From: an uncultured Oscillospiraceae bacterium | GTDB lineage: Bacteria; Bacillota; Clostridia; Oscillospirales; Acutalibacteraceae | Assembly (NCBI GenBank): GCA_902492455.1 | Contig: CABULH010000007.1 | Span: 102,751 to 166,750, forward strand | Length of the DNA stretch: 64,000 nucleotides | Reading direction: 5' to 3' | Part shown: piece after piece, positions 62,947-64,000 of the stretch | Position numbering within the stretch: the first letter of the stretch is position 1 | Layout of the letters: every line of letters starts with the position of its first letter | Position numbers and translations under genes: made by a program | The notes under the pieces: generated by a model | What the model was told of the DNA's origin: nothing | The model's database searches: none | The model's input: only the letters and a program-made list of their open reading frames with translations

Positions 62947-63885
62947 TCAAACAGTCTCATCCATATGCAGCTTACCGCAGGCCTTTAGATACCGCATATT
63001 GGCGATAATCAAGCTGGATTTCCACCAGTTGGCAGCGATTTCAAATTCCTTATAATCTGTCCACCACCGCCATGTCACCGCATAGGCGCCGTCCGTCTGC
63101 TGACTACTTTGAAGGAAGGCGCATTCGTCATCCGCCAATTCCCGATTATCCTCATAAAACAGGCTGTCAGGGCCGCTGATAAAATCGGAGGGCATAGCTA
63201 CGTAATCCCTGCCCCATTTTTCCGTATCCTGACAAATGTTCTTGTGGACTTGTTCCCTCAGTTTATCTCGAAACAGGGCCATATCCAACAAATCCGCCCC
63301 TGCCTTTTCACAATCCTCAAAGAGCTGAATAAAACAGACGGTAATATGCTGTTCCTCAAAAGGAACATGGCCTATAAAATATTCAAATGCCTGACGGGCG
63401 ATTACAGCCCCTTTTTCATAAAGCGAACTCTTTGGATCAGCAAACCGGATCAGAAAGCCTGCCAGAGAAGCGGAGGGGTTGTACGCGAATTCATCCGCAC
63501 CATCTTTATACTCCCACCAAACGGCATGGGGATAGTCGTTATTGGAGGGCACACAGTTCAGCCATTGATTATGTTCGCTTGAAAAGCCGTCTCCGCTGTC
63601 CAGATACCGCAATATCCCCTGCACAATAGGATGAGCGGCGTCCTCAAAATCAATTTCCCGCAGGATTTTTGTGGCCGCCCAGGTTTGAATGGGAGAGGAA
63701 GCGGGATTCCACGCATCCGCTTCCAGACCGGAGCCGAATCCGCCGTCCGGATTCTGATAATAGGAAAGAGCGTACAGAACATTTTCCCGGCTCCCGCCTT
63801 CAAAATGATACTGCCAGCGGGCCAAATCCAACGGCCGGGCATTTTGGTAAATAAAGCGTCTGGCCTGCTCATATTGCTCCCTCAT
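62947..63885 (-). CDS. Terpenoid-cyclase/prenyltransferase-fold protein
   Basis: A 312-residue alpha/alpha-barrel protein. The motif YYQNPDGGFGSGLEADAWNP (about 44-63) is the QW-like repeat of squalene/prenyltransferase folds, and TDGAYAVTWRWW near 265-276 is another. No DxDD cyclase motif was seen, so it is unlikely to be a hopene cyclase. Function unknown. GAGGAGAG precedes the ATG. Confidence 0.7.
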   Translation of the reverse strand: MREQYEQARRFIYQNARPLDLARWQYHFEGGSRENVLYALSYYQNPDGGFGSGLEADAWNPASSPIQTWAATKILREIDFEDAAHPIVQGILRYLDSGDGFSSEHNQWLNCVPSNNDYPHAVWWEYKDGADEFAYNPSASLAGFLIRFADPKSSLYEKGAVIARQAFEYFIGHVPFEEQHITVCFIQLFEDCEKAGADLLDMALFRDKLREQVHKNICQDTEKWGRDYVAMPSDFISGPDSLFYEDNRELADDECAFLQSSQQTDGAYAVTWRWWTDYKEFEIAANWWKSSLIIANMRYLKACGKLHMDETV

Positions 63886-64000
63886 CCGAGTTCTCTCCTC
63901 ACTTTATTGTCATATAAAAAACACGGCATCTTTTGGCATAAACAGCCTCGTATTATAAAATAGTAGTTATTAAAGTCCCTCTCCAAGGACAAAATGCTAC

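Overview
The window comes from a spore-forming, moderate-GC member of the Clostridia, most likely an Oscillospirales (Ruminococcaceae-like) gut bacterium. Evidence: Gram-positive division genes (sepF, ylmH, divIVA), a sporulation block (sipL, spoIVA, spoIVFA-like, spoIVFB-like), a cotJABC spore-coat operon, type A RNase P RNA and strong AGGAGG-type ribosome binding sites. Placement below order level is inference. No computation was run; all reading was by eye.

Layout. 0.07-5.7 kb: membrane-fusion-like protein, yggS, sepF, ylmH, divIVA, lspA, rluD on the plus strand. 5.7-10.4 kb: a Xer-type recombinase, pyridoxal kinase, GNAT, cotJABC and nagB. 10.4-16.1 kb (minus): two unusual ABC exporters with PH-like and zinc-ribbon N-termini around a DUF1854 protein, then rnpB. 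16.2-19.3 kb: GNAT, a second tyrosine recombinase, an apparent invertible promoter, an HD-GYP c-di-GMP phosphodiesterase and, convergent with it, a small gene behind a c-di-GMP-I riboswitch. 19.3-23.3 kb: gap, a structured leader RNA plus degenerate kinase-like gene, MIF-like protein, a broken MazG gene and a small ppGpp-hydrolase-like HD protein. 23.3-27.8 kb (minus): sipL-spoIVA-spoIVFA-spoIVFB. 28.3-31.1 kb: DUF368 transporter, YczE, queA. 31.2-34.4 kb: lysine riboswitch driving asd-dapA-dapB. 34.4-40.8 kb (minus): large glycosidase, M20 peptidase, two membrane proteins, ATC-hydrolase-like protein. 40.9-44.8 kb: duplicated membrane-anchored MerR regulators, AlkZ-like protein, acyltransferase-like membrane protein. 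44.9-55.4 kb: two MarR plus heterodimeric ABC exporter operons flanking tRNA-Leu and another MerR regulator. 55.5-58.7 kb: AT-rich region with a candidate sRNA, a GT39-like membrane protein, a GNAT remnant, tRNA-Lys and a decayed tRNA copy. 58.8-63.9 kb (minus): polar amino acid ABC transporter, HAD phosphatase, aldose-epimerase-like protein and a terpenoid-cyclase-fold protein.

The most striking unit is 16.8-19.13 kb. A tyrosine recombinase ends inside one of two exact inverted 24-bp repeats. The 195 bp between them carry a good sigma-A promoter facing the HD-GYP gene and a terminator-like hairpin facing the other way. The neighbouring convergent gene has a complete promoter, c-di-GMP-I aptamer and terminator. 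This reads as a phase-variable c-di-GMP module in which a DNA switch sets enzyme production and an RNA switch reads the product.
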